Source: Paenarthrobacter sp. Z7-10 (GTDB taxonomy: Bacteria > Actinomycetota > Actinomycetes > Actinomycetales > Micrococcaceae). Taken from it: a stretch of 64,000 nucleotides of DNA. Made by a program: the position numbers and the translations under genes. A model generated the notes under the pieces. The model saw only the letters and a list, made by a program, of their open reading frames with translations. It ran no database searches and was not told the DNA's origin. Positions 26,988 through 36,459 of this stretch are shown piece after piece. The first letter of the stretch is position 1. The number at the start of each line of letters is the position of its first letter. The stretch lies in the NCBI RefSeq assembly GCF_026932795.1, contig NZ_JADPVH010000009.1, forward strand, positions 17,731-81,730, written 5' to 3'.

Positions 26988-27973
26988 TCCGACATCCTAT
27001 CCAGCTCGCCGGCTTTGGCTCGGGCGCCGGCATCCACGTCCTCGATCGCTCCAGCGCCGGAACCGGCACCGAGGCCAGCGGCGGAACTGGATCCGCCGGC
27101 GTTGCTCCCGGACCTCCTGCCATTGGAGCCACGTTTACGCCGATACCGGCCCAACAGACGGCATACGAGGTAAATGAGGAATGACAGCGTGGTCACGTAC
27201 GGGCTGATCGGAATCCGGCCGCCCAGGGCAAGCAGAATGCCTCCGACGGTTGCGGTGACGGCGAAAGTGATGCTCAACAGCACCACGACTTTAGGCGCCG
27301 ATGAGACCCGCAGGGCGGCGGCGGCCGGTGTTATGACCAGCGCCAGGACCAGCAGCGCACCCACGATCTGAATGGACAACGCCACCGAAATTCCGAGCAG
27401 GAACATAAACACCATCGACAAGGTGCGCACCGGCACGCCGCGGGCCTGCGCGATGTCAGGATCGGCGCTGGCGAACGTGAGCGGACGCCAGATAGCCAGC
27501 AGTGCGGCCACCACGACGACGGCGGCGCCCACCAGAAGTGAGAGCTGGTTGGAGTCCACCGAAACAATCTGCCCGGTCAGCAGACCGAATTTGTTCGCCG
27601 CACGGCCCTGGTACAAGGACAGGAACAGGATTCCCAGTCCCAGTCCGAAGGGCATGATCACACCGATAATGGAATTCCGGTCCCGCGCCCGCACGCCCAT
27701 CACGCCAAGCAGCAGTGCGGCCAAAATGGACCCAACGACGGAACCCAGGATCACGTCGGCGCCGATCAGCAGCGCAAAAGCGGCCCCGGCGAAGGACAGC
27801 TCGGCGATGCCGTGCACGGCAAAGGCGAGGTCGCGCATCATCACGAACGTGCCGATCAGCCCGCCCACCAGGCCCAGCACGGCTCCGGCGACGATGGAGT
27901 CCCGGAACAGCGGCAGCAGTTCCCCGTAATTCTGGAAATTCAGCGCCGCGTCGAGAAAGTCCTGCACGCTCAT
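26945..27973 (-). CDS. znuB: Zinc/metal ABC transporter permease
   Basis: 342 residues with eight or nine membrane helices of the ABC-3 family (MVMRDLAFAVHGIAELSFAG-type segment near residues 45-65 is characteristic; LALVITPAAAALRVS later). It forms the channel for Zn2+ (or Mn2+) import. The ATG overlaps the znuC stop (ATGA). The last 65 residues are a Gly/Ser/Ala/Arg-rich tail, absent from typical ZnuB, and run antisense to the end of zur. Substrate zinc is inferred from the neighbouring regulator. Confidence 0.9.
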   Translation of the reverse strand: MSVQDFLDAALNFQNYGELLPLFRDSIVAGAVLGLVGGLIGTFVMMRDLAFAVHGIAELSFAGAAFALLIGADVILGSVVGSILAALLLGVMGVRARDRNSIIGVIMPFGLGLGILFLSLYQGRAANKFGLLTGQIVSVDSNQLSLLVGAAVVVVAALLAIWRPLTFASADPDIAQARGVPVRTLSMVFMFLLGISVALSIQIVGALLVLALVITPAAAALRVSSAPKVVVLLSITFAVTATVGGILLALGGRIPISPYVTTLSFLIYLVCRLLGRYRRKRGSNGRRSGSNAGGSSSAAGLGAGSGAGAIEDVDAGARAKAGELDRMSDQVRPAAEHSGHRP

Positions 27974-28794
27974 CCCGGTCCTCCATCGGCGTGCGCGTGG
28001 GTGGTGGCATCGGGCAGTCCGACGACGACGATCCGGCCATGCGCATGCAGGACCTCGACGTCGGTGCCGTACAGTTCCGAGAGCACCTCGGTGGTCATCA
28101 CTTCTTCCGGAGCGCCAATCCGGAACTTTCCGCCGGCCAGATACAGCACCCGGTCCACGTGGTCGATGATCGGGTTGATTTCGTGGGTAACGAAGACAAC
28201 GGCGGTGCGGTTATTCCGGCACTGATCGCTGACCAGCCGGCTGACCGCCTTCTGGTGGTTGAGGTCCAGGGAGAGCAGCGCCTCGTCGCACAGCAGCACT
28301 TCGGGCTGGGCTGCCAGCGCCTGCGCAACGCGAAGGCGCTGCTGCTCACCGCCGGACAGCAGGCCCACGGGCACGTCGGCGTAGTCGCCGGCTTCGACCT
28401 GGGCCAGCAGCTGATCCACCCGCCGGCGGTGCGCTCTGCCATGGATCCGGATGCCCCAGCGGTGTCCATCCAGACCCAAGCCCACCAAGTCCCGGGCGCG
28501 CAGCGGCGTGTCCGGAGCAAAGGACTTCTGCTGCGGCACGTAGCCAATATGGCCGCTCCCGCGCCGGGCCGGCTCACCGCCGACCGTGACCATGCCGCCG
28601 GTCAGCGGCTGCAAACCCAACAGCACCTTGAGCAGGCTGGTCTTACCGCTGCCATTTGGTCCGAGCACGGCAAAAAACTCCCCCGCCTTAATCTCCAGGT
28701 CAAGTTCGCTCCACAGCATCCGGTCGCCAAAGCCCAGGCTGGCCTGCTCAAGACGCACCACGGTGGGTGGCATATCCCGTCCTGTTCCATTCAT
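27970..28794 (-). CDS. znuC: Zinc/metal ABC transporter ATP-binding protein
   Basis: 274 residues. Walker A is GPNGSGKTSLLKVL (about residues 45-58), the Q-loop lies near YVPQQKSFAP, the ABC signature is LLSGGEQQRLRVAQAL and Walker B VLLCDEALLSLDLNHQ; the D-loop Asp is kept but the usual LDEP is LCDEAL. The switch His is in VVFVTHEINP. It powers the ZnuA-ZnuB importer. A His-containing C-terminal tail (HAHGRIVVVGLPDATTHAHA) may bind metal. Fifteen bases follow the znuA stop. Confidence 0.92.
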   Translation of the reverse strand: MNGTGRDMPPTVVRLEQASLGFGDRMLWSELDLEIKAGEFFAVLGPNGSGKTSLLKVLLGLQPLTGGMVTVGGEPARRGSGHIGYVPQQKSFAPDTPLRARDLVGLGLDGHRWGIRIHGRAHRRRVDQLLAQVEAGDYADVPVGLLSGGEQQRLRVAQALAAQPEVLLCDEALLSLDLNHQKAVSRLVSDQCRNNRTAVVFVTHEINPIIDHVDRVLYLAGGKFRIGAPEEVMTTEVLSELYGTDVEVLHAHGRIVVVGLPDATTHAHADGGPG

Positions 28795-28809
28795 GTTGTT
28801 CCGCCGCCG

Positions 28810-29775
28810 CTACGGTGCCGGAGAGGTGGTCAGCGCCTGACCGATGTGATCGGCATTGGCGTTCATCCAGGCCAGGTAGTCCAAGTCCTGCGGCAGGGTC
28901 TCGCTGAAACTGACTACCGGGATGCCCGCGGCTGTGGCAGCGTCCCGAAGGGCCCGGGTCTGCGGGCCCTCGGTCTGATCGTTATAAGCAAGGAATTTCA
29001 CCTTTTTATTGCGGAGCAGGTCGGTGGTCTCCTTGAGCACCGAGGCAGGAACGTCCGTGCCCTGCTCCACGGCATGGCTGTAGGCCGGCGGGGTCTGATT
29101 GACCAGTCCCGCCGCCTGCAGCAGATACAGCGGCACCGGTTCCGTGATCGCCACCGGTTCTGTGCCGTGCGCGGCCTTCAGCGCCGCGAGTTTGGCCGAG
29201 ATCCGCTGGGTCGAGGCCTTAAAGGCGTCCGCGTTAACCCGGAAGGAAGGAGCAGAACTCGGGTCCAGCTCTCCCAGCCGGCTGGCGATTGCGTCCGCCA
29301 GCCGGGCCACAGTTGGCATAAAGTACCAGACGTGTTCGTTGAAGCTGTCCCTGGTCGCGTCGGTTTCAAGGCCTGAAAGACGGGCCACATTCAGGATCCG
29401 CTCCGCAGGCAGCGTGCCGCCGGCAGCGAGCTGGTCGAAAAAGTCATCATAGCCGCCGCCGTTTTCGATCCCCAGTTGAGCCTTGGAAACGGCGAGCTTA
29501 TCCTGGGCCGTGGCCTGGTATGAGTGCGGGTCCTGGCTGGGCAGGTCGATGATGGAGCGCACCGTTACCTTGTCCCCGCCAATCCGCGCCGCGATGTCGC
29601 CGTAGACATTGGTGGAGGCAACCACGCTGATGCGTGCCGGCGCCGGCGTGCCGGCGGCCGCTCCCGGTGCCGCGTCGGTGCCGCAGCCGGAGAGCATGAG
29701 CACCGACAGCATGGCCAGGGCCATGGCCAGCGCCGGAGGGACCGGCAGCGGCGGAGAATAGCGGCGATGCCGCAT
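28810..29775 (-). CDS. znuA: Zinc-binding lipoprotein of ABC transporter
   Basis: 321 residues of the cluster A-I (ZnuA/TroA) substrate-binding family. A signal peptide ends in the lipobox MLSGC (about residues 27-31), so the protein is a lipid-anchored receptor on the outer face. Metal-ligand regions are visible: SQDPHSYQATAQD, the NEHVWYFMPTVARLAD helix, and later histidines. A long acidic His loop, seen in many ZnuA proteins, is not obvious. First gene of znuACB on the minus strand. Confidence 0.9.
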   Translation of the reverse strand: MRHRRYSPPLPVPPALAMALAMLSVLMLSGCGTDAAPGAAAGTPAPARISVVASTNVYGDIAARIGGDKVTVRSIIDLPSQDPHSYQATAQDKLAVSKAQLGIENGGGYDDFFDQLAAGGTLPAERILNVARLSGLETDATRDSFNEHVWYFMPTVARLADAIASRLGELDPSSAPSFRVNADAFKASTQRISAKLAALKAAHGTEPVAITEPVPLYLLQAAGLVNQTPPAYSHAVEQGTDVPASVLKETTDLLRNKKVKFLAYNDQTEGPQTRALRDAATAAGIPVVSFSETLPQDLDYLAWMNANADHIGQALTTSPAP

Positions 29776-29841
29776 TGAGGACTCCAGCTCTGTGGGGAAG
29801 TGGATCAGGATAACGATCGCTTCCCAGCATATCTCAAATAG

Positions 29842-29850
29842 GAATCATTC
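29842..29850. promoter_or_regulatory. Possible Zur operator core
   Basis: GAATCATTC is a 9-bp odd-centred palindrome about 67 bases upstream of znuA and resembles the centre of known Zur boxes (AATCATT). The flanks do not extend the symmetry, so this is weak evidence supported mainly by position. Confidence 0.3.
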
Positions 29851-29876
29851 GCAGCAAGGACCAAGCAAGCCCACGA

Positions 29877-30947
29877 TCAGGCAGTTTCCGTCTCGCCCAG
29901 CCGGCGGACGCCCTTGGCTTGAGTGGCATCCCGGATCTCGCCCACCAATTGCTCTATGACGTCCTCGAGGAAGAGCACGCCCTGGGTGCGGCCATCCGGG
30001 GAAATGACGCGTGCCAAGTGCGAGCCGGTGCGCTGCATCGTGGCCAGCGCTTCCTCCACGTCGTCTGCGAGGGCCAGATTAGCGAGGGTACGGACCCGGC
30101 TCTCGGCAATGGGTGCTTCGTAGCTGTCCAGCGGAATGGAAATCACGTCCTTGACATGCAGGTAGCCGGTGAGCGTGCCCGCCCCATCGGCCAGCACGAA
30201 GCGCGAGAATCCGGTTCGCCGGACGGCCTGTTCAAACTCCACGGGAGTCGCAGTGGTGCGCAGCGTGACCAATTCCGACAGCGGGACCATAATGTGTTCG
30301 GCCGTATGCGCGGAGAATTCCAGCGCCCCGCTGATCAAACCGGTTTCATCAAAGACCAATCCGTGCCGGGTGGATTCCTCCACGATGGACTGCACCTCTT
30401 CCAGCGTGAAGCTGGAGGACACCTCGTCCTTAGGCTCGACGCGCAACAGCCGCAGCGTGCCGTTTGCCAGCCAGTTCAGTGAATGGATCACCGGCCGGAC
30501 CAGCCTGCCGATGAACACCAGCGGCGGAGCCAGCAGCAGGGCGGCCCGGTCCGCCATGGAAACCGAGATGTTCTTCGGGATCATTTCCCCGAAAGTGACG
30601 TGCAGGAAGGTGACGGCCAGCAGTGCCACCACGAACGTCACGGGCGCCGCAATCTCATCCGGCAGGCCAACCGCGGCAAGCGGACCACCCAATAGGTGGT
30701 GAATGGCCGGCTCGGCCACGTTCAGGATCAGCAGCGAACACACCGTGATGCCCAGCTGCGCACAGGCAAGCATCAACGAGACGTTTTCCATTGCTGCCAG
30801 CGTGGTCTTCGCCCTCGCGGAACCAGCCTCCGCACGCGGCTCAATCTGGCTTCGCCGGGCGGACATGATCGAAAATTCCGCCGCCACAAAGAACGCATTA
30901 CCGGCCAGCAGCAGCACCAGAGCACCCAGTCCGCCCCACTCGCTCAT
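29877..30947 (-). CDS. CNNM-domain protein with CBS pair
   Basis: 356 residues. An N-terminal CNNM (DUF21) membrane domain with about four helices (LVLLLAGNAFFVAAEFSIMS, then FGEMIPKNISVS) is followed by a CBS pair (about residues 205-340). This family is tied to Mg2+ extrusion or homeostasis and was formerly called hemolysin-like. Unlike its neighbour it ends soon after the CBS pair and lacks the CorC_HlyC domain. The start overlaps the upstream gene's stop by 4 bases (ATGA), so the two paralogues are co-translated and may form a heterodimer. Confidence 0.85.
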   Translation of the reverse strand: MSEWGGLGALVLLLAGNAFFVAAEFSIMSARRSQIEPRAEAGSARAKTTLAAMENVSLMLACAQLGITVCSLLILNVAEPAIHHLLGGPLAAVGLPDEIAAPVTFVVALLAVTFLHVTFGEMIPKNISVSMADRAALLLAPPLVFIGRLVRPVIHSLNWLANGTLRLLRVEPKDEVSSSFTLEEVQSIVEESTRHGLVFDETGLISGALEFSAHTAEHIMVPLSELVTLRTTATPVEFEQAVRRTGFSRFVLADGAGTLTGYLHVKDVISIPLDSYEAPIAESRVRTLANLALADDVEEALATMQRTGSHLARVISPDGRTQGVLFLEDVIEQLVGEIRDATQAKGVRRLGETETA

Positions 30948-32554
30948 ACCGCACCACCCTTGCTGGAACGGGCGTCGGCACCCGCGCCGAAGCCACCCTT
31001 GGCGGAACGGGCGTCGGCACCCGCGCCGAAGCCACCCTCGCCGGAACGGGCATCGGCACCTACGCCGAAACCACCCTCGCCGGAACGGGCGTCGGCACCC
31101 GCGCCGAAGCCACCCTCGCCGGAACGGGCATCGGCACCTACGCCGAAACCACCCTCGCCGGAACGGGCATCGGCACCTACGCCGAAACCACCCTCGCCGG
31201 AACGGACATCGGCACCCGCGCCGAAACCACCCTCGCCGGAGGTGCCGCCGTCGACGGCCGCCGAGGTGGGACGGAACCGGATCCGATCGACCCTGCGCCC
31301 CTCCAGCCGCTCAACTTCAAGCGCTCCGCCGTCGATCGCCACCCTGTCCCCCACCGCGGGGATGCGCCCCAGTTCGGCCATGATGAAGCCGCCCAGCGTC
31401 TCATAGCTGGATTCGTCCGGCACGCGCAGCCCGGGAATCTGTTCCGTCACCTCGTCGGGGCGCATCAGGCCGGGGAAATACCAGTCCCCGGAGGCACTCT
31501 GCAGCACGCCGGGCTTGGTGCGGTCGTGCTCGTCCGAGACTTCCCCGACAATCTCCTCGACCAGATCCTCAAGTGTTGTCACACCGGCCGTTCCACCATA
31601 TTCGTCCAGCACCACAGCCAGCTGGAGGTTGCCCTCGCGCAGTTCGGACAGCAGGGAGTCCAGGTGAATGGTTTCCGGCACCCGCAGCACATCGGTCATG
31701 ATCGCGCCCGCCTGCAGCTGGGCCCGCTTGGCGGCCGGAACGGCAATCGCCTTTTTGACGTGCACCACGCCGCGGATGTCATCAGGGGATTCGCCGATCA
31801 CCGGGAAGCGGGAAAAACCCGTCCGCCGGGCCGCTTCGACAATATCGGCTACGGATTGCTCGGACTCTATGGTTTCCACCCGGATTCGGGGCGTCATGAC
31901 GTCCGCGGCTGTCCGGGCTGAAAAACTCAGCGTTTTTGCCACAAAATTCGCGGTCCCCTTGTCCAAAGTTCCCATTGCGGCGGAGCGCCGCACCAGCGAG
32001 GCCAGCTCGGCCGGCGTGCGCGCTCCGGATATCTCCTCCTTGGCCTCCAAGCCGAACACGTTCAGTACCCGGTTGGAGAAGCCGTTGAGCACCACAATGG
32101 CGGGCTTGAAAATGGCCGTGAAGACCAGTTGCGGCCGAGCCACCGCCTTGCCGATCTCCAGCGACAGTGAAATGGCCATGTTTTTGGGGACCAGTTCACC
32201 CATCAGCATCGAGGCAAGCGTTGCCAGCACCATGGCGGCGGTCAGCGAGACAGGTTCAACCGCCGTCGCCGGCAGACCTGCGGCCCGCAACGGCGCAGCG
32301 AGCAGTCCACCCAGCGCCGGCTCCATCACAAAACCGGTGAGCAGCGTGGTCAGCGTGATGCCCAGCTGACAGCTGGAAAGCTGAGTGGAAAGTGACTTCA
32401 GGCAGCGCAGCAGCGGTTCCGCACGGGTGTCACCGTTGCTGATGGCCCGCTGGACGGTGGATTGGTCAAGGGCAACGAGGGAAAATTCGACGGCGACGAA
32501 GAAGCCTGTCCCCAGGATCAGCAGCAGGCCCACGGCCAGCAAAATCCACTCCAT
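30944..32554 (-). CDS. CNNM/CBS/CorC_HlyC protein with C-terminal 13-residue repeats
   Basis: 536 residues. Domain order: CNNM membrane domain ([18 protein letters not shown], then [14 protein letters not shown]), CBS pair (about residues 205-340, with [19 protein letters not shown]), CorC_HlyC domain (about 350-425, [19 protein letters not shown]) and then about 90 residues of tandem repeats SGEGGFG(A/V)GADAR. The core fits the divalent-cation efflux family. The repeat tail is not part of any domain I know and is probably disordered and acidic. Shares ATGA with the downstream paralogue. Confidence 0.85.
   Translation of the reverse strand: MEWILLAVGLLLILGTGFFVAVEFSLVALDQSTVQRAISNGDTRAEPLLRCLKSLSTQLSSCQLGITLTTLLTGFVMEPALGGLLAAPLRAAGLPATAVEPVSLTAAMVLATLASMLMGELVPKNMAISLSLEIGKAVARPQLVFTAIFKPAIVVLNGFSNRVLNVFGLEAKEEISGARTPAELASLVRRSAAMGTLDKGTANFVAKTLSFSARTAADVMTPRIRVETIESEQSVADIVEAARRTGFSRFPVIGESPDDIRGVVHVKKAIAVPAAKRAQLQAGAIMTDVLRVPETIHLDSLLSELREGNLQLAVVLDEYGGTAGVTTLEDLVEEIVGEVSDEHDRTKPGVLQSASGDWYFPGLMRPDEVTEQIPGLRVPDESSYETLGGFIMAELGRIPAVGDRVAIDGGALEVERLEGRRVDRIRFRPTSAAVDGGTSGEGGFGAGADVRSGEGGFGVGADARSGEGGFGVGADARSGEGGFGAGADARSGEGGFGVGADARSGEGGFGAGADARSAKGGFGAGADARSSKGGAV
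30961..31233. repeat. 39-bp tandem repeat, seven units, in frame
   Basis: Seven units of 39 bp lie at the 3' end of the CNNM gene. Units differ at a few sites (GGCGTCGGCACCCGC versus GGCATCGGCACCTAC). Because 39 is a multiple of 3, changes in copy number keep the reading frame and only alter tail length. Confidence 0.95.
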
Positions 32555-32851
32555 CAGCGGAACACCGCCCGCGGAACACCCGTTGGGTCGCTGGAAATCT
32601 TCGCGCGTTCAGGCGGAGGGCGGTCGGCCGTGGCAGCGGCCGACGTGGCAGTAGAGGGACGGTGGGCACGAGTGCGGGGTCTGCCGGCGTTGCGGGGGTT
32701 CGAGGTACTGCGGCTCGAACCCGGGCGCCGGCCCCTAGAGTTACTGTCCATAGGAGCTCTATTCTACAGGACCAGCGTTCCCGCCGGTGGACGCCGGGCG
32801 TCCGCAGGGCCCGCGCTGGAGCCGGTCGACGGCGGGCCCGCCGGGCCCGCG

Positions 32852-35182
32852 CTAGAGCCGGGTGTCGAAGGAACCACAGAAGACATTCTCGTTGTAGGTT
32901 CCGTGGAACTCCGACGTGCCTTGGATCTTCCCGATCGCAGCGCGGATGGCTTCCGGTGTCGCCGCATGGGCGTGGATCGCCGTTTTCACCATCGGCACGT
33001 CAATCAGGTGGTTTGGCTGATTGAGCGAGACGAAGACCGTGGGTACCTCGGTCACGTACCAGGGAATTTCCGCCGCCATCGGGCTGGACCACTTGATCCG
33101 GATGGCCGCCTCCTGGGCAAAGCCTTTGACGTTGGCAAAAACGAAGGCCGCGTCGTACTTCTGCGCATAGTCTCCGGTCGCTTCCTCGGAGATGACGGAC
33201 AGGAAATTCACGTCTTTTTCGCCGTCGGCCTCGCGTTGTGCGGCGGTCCTGAACACATGGACCTCGAAACCGGCGTTCTCCAACTCCTTGCGAACCACGT
33301 CCAAGTACGCCAGCGGATTCGACCGGGTGAAATCCGCGCCGCCCGAAATCCCGTACAGGCGGATGCGCGGATGGGTCAGCGGAGTAATGGGCAGGATCCC
33401 GGCTGTGTCCTTAATCAGGGTCACGGTCTTGTCCGCGATCGCAGCGGCGACGGCACGGTGCTGTTCGCTGCCCACCAGGGCAAGCGCCTCGACCGGTGCG
33501 ACGATGTCCGCGCGCGGGATTTTGTGCAGCCCCAGGGAAGCCTTCAGCGCCAGGATACGCTGCAGCGCGTCGTGGAGTCGCTCCTCCGTAATGACACCAC
33601 TTGTGTAACCGTCCAGCATGTAGCCGAAGTCCTCCTCCGGGTTACGGAAGAACAAAAACATGTCGCAGCCGGCGGCAATGGTCGCCGGCACCAGGTCCTG
33701 TCGCTTCATGGCCTGGGTCAGGCCCACCATCTGCGACGCATCAGTGAGGATCAGCCCATTGAAGCCCAGCTCCCCGCGCAGCAGATCCTGCAGCAGTTCC
33801 GGGGCGAGCGTGGCCGGCATGACCTGCTGATCTTCCAGACCCGGGCGGAACCGCCGGGACAGTTCCGGCGCACCGATGTGGCCGATCATGATCGACTGGA
33901 CGCCGTGTCCGATCATCTCCCGGTACACCTGCCCGTAGGTCCGGTTCCAGTCGTCGTAGCCCAAAGTGTTGTAGGAGGTGACCACATGCTGGTCACGCTC
34001 ATCCACCCCGTCGCCTGGGAAGTGCTTTATGGCGCAAGCCATTCCCGACTCGCTGATCCCGTCGAAGTACTCCTTGGCCCGCTCGATCACTAGCTCCGGA
34101 TTATTGCCGAAGGACCGGGTGGAGATGACGGTGTTGCGCCAGTTGTAATGGATGTCCACAATCGGTGCGAACGCCCAGTTGCAGCCGATCGCGGTGCATT
34201 CCACGCCAGCTACCCTGCCCATGTCACGGGCGATGCTCTTGTCCGGATGGGAGCCGGCCTGAAGATGTGTGCACACGAAGGTGCCGTCATCGCAGCTGCC
34301 GAAGCCGCCCATCTCCGGGTTGGAGGCCACCAGCAGCGGCACCTTAGTCCTGGACTGGGCGTAGCGGATGTGCTCCTGGACCGCGCTGGCGGGACCGGGC
34401 CGGTAGCGCATGCCGCCTACGTGGTACTTCTCCAGCACGGCGTCGAGGTACTCCGGGGAGAAGTCGTTGTTGTGGTTGATGAACAACTGGCCAATTTTCT
34501 CCGCCAGGCTCATTGAGGCAATCGTGGAGTGCACCCAGGCGACGGCGTCCTCGTCCAGGTTGAACGGGGCCGCCGTCAGGTCCACGCTGAACGGCGCCTG
34601 CCGCCCACGGGCGGGCGTGGCTGAAGCGGGCGCGGCCGCAAGGAGCGGGAGCGCCGCCAGACCGGCGACGGCCGCGGCCACCACCTGATCCACGGGTAAC
34701 GAGATGTCGACGACGACGCCAGCCTCGTCGGAGCCGAGCGGTTCCAACGTGGCCAGCTGGGAATCCAAAAGGGCCGGCGGCATGAAGTGCCCGCTCCGGC
34801 CCTCCAGCCGGGCTTCCAGGACAGCCCTCGTCCCGTTCAGATGCAGGAAGGCAGTATCGGGAGCCTGGGCCCGGATGGCATTCCGGTAGCTGCGTTTGAG
34901 CGCAGAACAGGCGATCACCAGGCCGGCAGCTGAGGCACCGCCGACAGCGCTCGCACCATCGGTTACTCGACCCCCGTCAGCCGCCGCCAGCTCGGCCCCG
35001 ACCTGCGCAAGCCAGGGCCAGCGGTCCTCGTCATTCAGAGGGATGCCGGCTGCCATCTTGGCCACATTTTCCACCGGATGCAGCGCGTCCCCGTCGATGA
35101 ATGGGACGCCCAGCTCTCGAGCCACCAGCGCGCCAATGGTGGTTTTTCCGCAGCCGGAAACACCCATCACTACGACCTTCAC
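32852..35182 (-). CDS. Fused gluconokinase and family 3 glycoside hydrolase
   Basis: One open frame of 776 residues. Residues 1-175 are a complete GntK-type gluconokinase: P-loop [37 protein letters not shown] and [11 protein letters not shown]; it makes 6-phosphogluconate. Residues from about 200 are a GH3 beta-N-acetylhexosaminidase-like domain: [14 protein letters not shown] with the acid/base loop, and TDASQM with the likely nucleophile Asp. The joint (about 164-192) is Ala-rich, [16 protein letters not shown], and resembles the end of a signal peptide. An internal GTG (34691-34693) could start a separate GH3, but without a good ribosome site. Shares ATGA with manD. Confidence 0.85.
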   Translation of the reverse strand: MKVVVMGVSGCGKTTIGALVARELGVPFIDGDALHPVENVAKMAAGIPLNDEDRWPWLAQVGAELAAADGGRVTDGASAVGGASAAGLVIACSALKRSYRNAIRAQAPDTAFLHLNGTRAVLEARLEGRSGHFMPPALLDSQLATLEPLGSDEAGVVVDISLPVDQVVAAAVAGLAALPLLAAAPASATPARGRQAPFSVDLTAAPFNLDEDAVAWVHSTIASMSLAEKIGQLFINHNNDFSPEYLDAVLEKYHVGGMRYRPGPASAVQEHIRYAQSRTKVPLLVASNPEMGGFGSCDDGTFVCTHLQAGSHPDKSIARDMGRVAGVECTAIGCNWAFAPIVDIHYNWRNTVISTRSFGNNPELVIERAKEYFDGISESGMACAIKHFPGDGVDERDQHVVTSYNTLGYDDWNRTYGQVYREMIGHGVQSIMIGHIGAPELSRRFRPGLEDQQVMPATLAPELLQDLLRGELGFNGLILTDASQMVGLTQAMKRQDLVPATIAAGCDMFLFFRNPEEDFGYMLDGYTSGVITEERLHDALQRILALKASLGLHKIPRADIVAPVEALALVGSEQHRAVAAAIADKTVTLIKDTAGILPITPLTHPRIRLYGISGGADFTRSNPLAYLDVVRKELENAGFEVHVFRTAAQREADGEKDVNFLSVISEEATGDYAQKYDAAFVFANVKGFAQEAAIRIKWSSPMAAEIPWYVTEVPTVFVSLNQPNHLIDVPMVKTAIHAHAATPEAIRAAIGKIQGTSEFHGTYNENVFCGSFDTRL

Positions 35183-36408
35183 CAGTCATGCACCGTGCCG
35201 TCTGCCAGGCGATTGTAGGGCAGGTAGGCCTGCTGGTAGGGGAAGGAGGCGGCAGCCTCCTCGTTGAGCTCGATGCCCAGGCCCGGCTTGTCCCCCGGGT
35301 GCAGGAAGCCGTCGGCGAAGGTCATTGACTGCTCAAAGACTGTGTTTGTGGCTTCACTGTGCTCCATGTACTCCTGGATGCCAAAGTTATGGATGGCAAG
35401 ACCCAGATGGGTCTGCGCGGCCAAACCCACCGGCGAAACATCGGTAGGGCCATGGAAGCCGGACTTAATCTGATACTGCGCGGCGTAGTCCATCACCTTT
35501 TTCAGCGGCGAGATGCCGCCGAAGTGGGTGGAAGCAGCGCGCACGTAGTCGATCAGCTGTTCCCGGATCAGCGTCTGGAAGTCAAAGACGGTATTAAAGA
35601 CCTCCCCCACGGCCAGCGGGGTGGTGGTGTGCTGGCGGACCAACCGGAACGCATCCTGGTTCTCCGCGGGAGTGCAGTCTTCCAGCCAGAACAAGTCATA
35701 CGGTTCCAGCGATTTACCGAGCTTGGCCGCCTGGATGGGCGTCATCCGGTGGTGACCGTCGTGCAGCAGCGGAATTTCTGGGCCGAATTCATTGCGGACC
35801 GCCTCGAAGACGGTGGGCACATGCCGCAGGTAGGCGCGGGTATCCCAGTCCTCCTCCGCGGGCTGCGGCCCGCGGCCGGCCGGTTCATAATCGTAGCGCT
35901 CACCGGTGGCTTGGGCCTGCGCAGCGACGCCATACAGCGCCTTGATGCCCGGAACGGATGTCTGCACCCGAATGGACTTGTACCCCTCCTCCAGATGCTG
36001 GCGGATGGAGTCAAAGAGCTCCGGGATATCCCGGCCCGATGCATGCCCGTAGGTTTGCAAAGCCGTCCGGGAGGCGCCGCCGAGAAGCTGGTAGACGGGC
36101 ATTCCCGCAACTTTGCCCTTGATGTCCCACAACGCCATATCCACGGCTGCAATGGCCGCCATTGTCACGGGTCCACGGCGCCAGTACGCGCTGCGGTACA
36201 GGAACTGCCAGGTGTCCTCGATGCGGTGTGGGTCCCGCTCAATGAGCAGCGGCACCACGTGCTCGGTGAGGTACGCCGCAACGGCGAGCTCACGGCCGTT
36301 CAGGGTGGCATCCCCCAGCCCAGTCACGCCCTCATCCGTGGTGATCTTGAGCGTGACAAAGTTCCGGGAGGGGCTGGTGACAATCACATCGGCGGCAATG
36401 ATCTTCAT
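35179..36408 (-). CDS. manD: D-mannonate dehydratase (enolase superfamily, ManD-like)
   Basis: 409 residues of the mandelate racemase/enolase superfamily. Features of ManD: Mg-ligand segments [23 protein letters not shown] and AVGEVFNT, and the conserved [16 protein letters not shown] and [12 protein letters not shown]. It dehydrates D-mannonate to 2-keto-3-deoxygluconate, the step after fructuronate reductase. The ATG at 36406-36408 has AAGGA upstream and gives MKIIAADV as start. The uxaC and uxuB genes close by make the mannonate role likely, although some family members act weakly on other sugar acids. Confidence 0.88.
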   Translation of the reverse strand: MKIIAADVIVTSPSRNFVTLKITTDEGVTGLGDATLNGRELAVAAYLTEHVVPLLIERDPHRIEDTWQFLYRSAYWRRGPVTMAAIAAVDMALWDIKGKVAGMPVYQLLGGASRTALQTYGHASGRDIPELFDSIRQHLEEGYKSIRVQTSVPGIKALYGVAAQAQATGERYDYEPAGRGPQPAEEDWDTRAYLRHVPTVFEAVRNEFGPEIPLLHDGHHRMTPIQAAKLGKSLEPYDLFWLEDCTPAENQDAFRLVRQHTTTPLAVGEVFNTVFDFQTLIREQLIDYVRAASTHFGGISPLKKVMDYAAQYQIKSGFHGPTDVSPVGLAAQTHLGLAIHNFGIQEYMEHSEATNTVFEQSMTFADGFLHPGDKPGLGIELNEEAAASFPYQQAYLPYNRLADGTVHDW

Positions 36409-36459
36409 GGTGTTCCTTTCGGGTCCTTCCAACGGTGGCGCGGGCGGCGCACGAAGCGC

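Noticed and set aside
30703..31406. Plus-strand Pro/Arg-rich ORFs over the CNNM repeats
   Set aside because: They are the opposite-strand reading of the 39-bp repeats in a well-supported gene.
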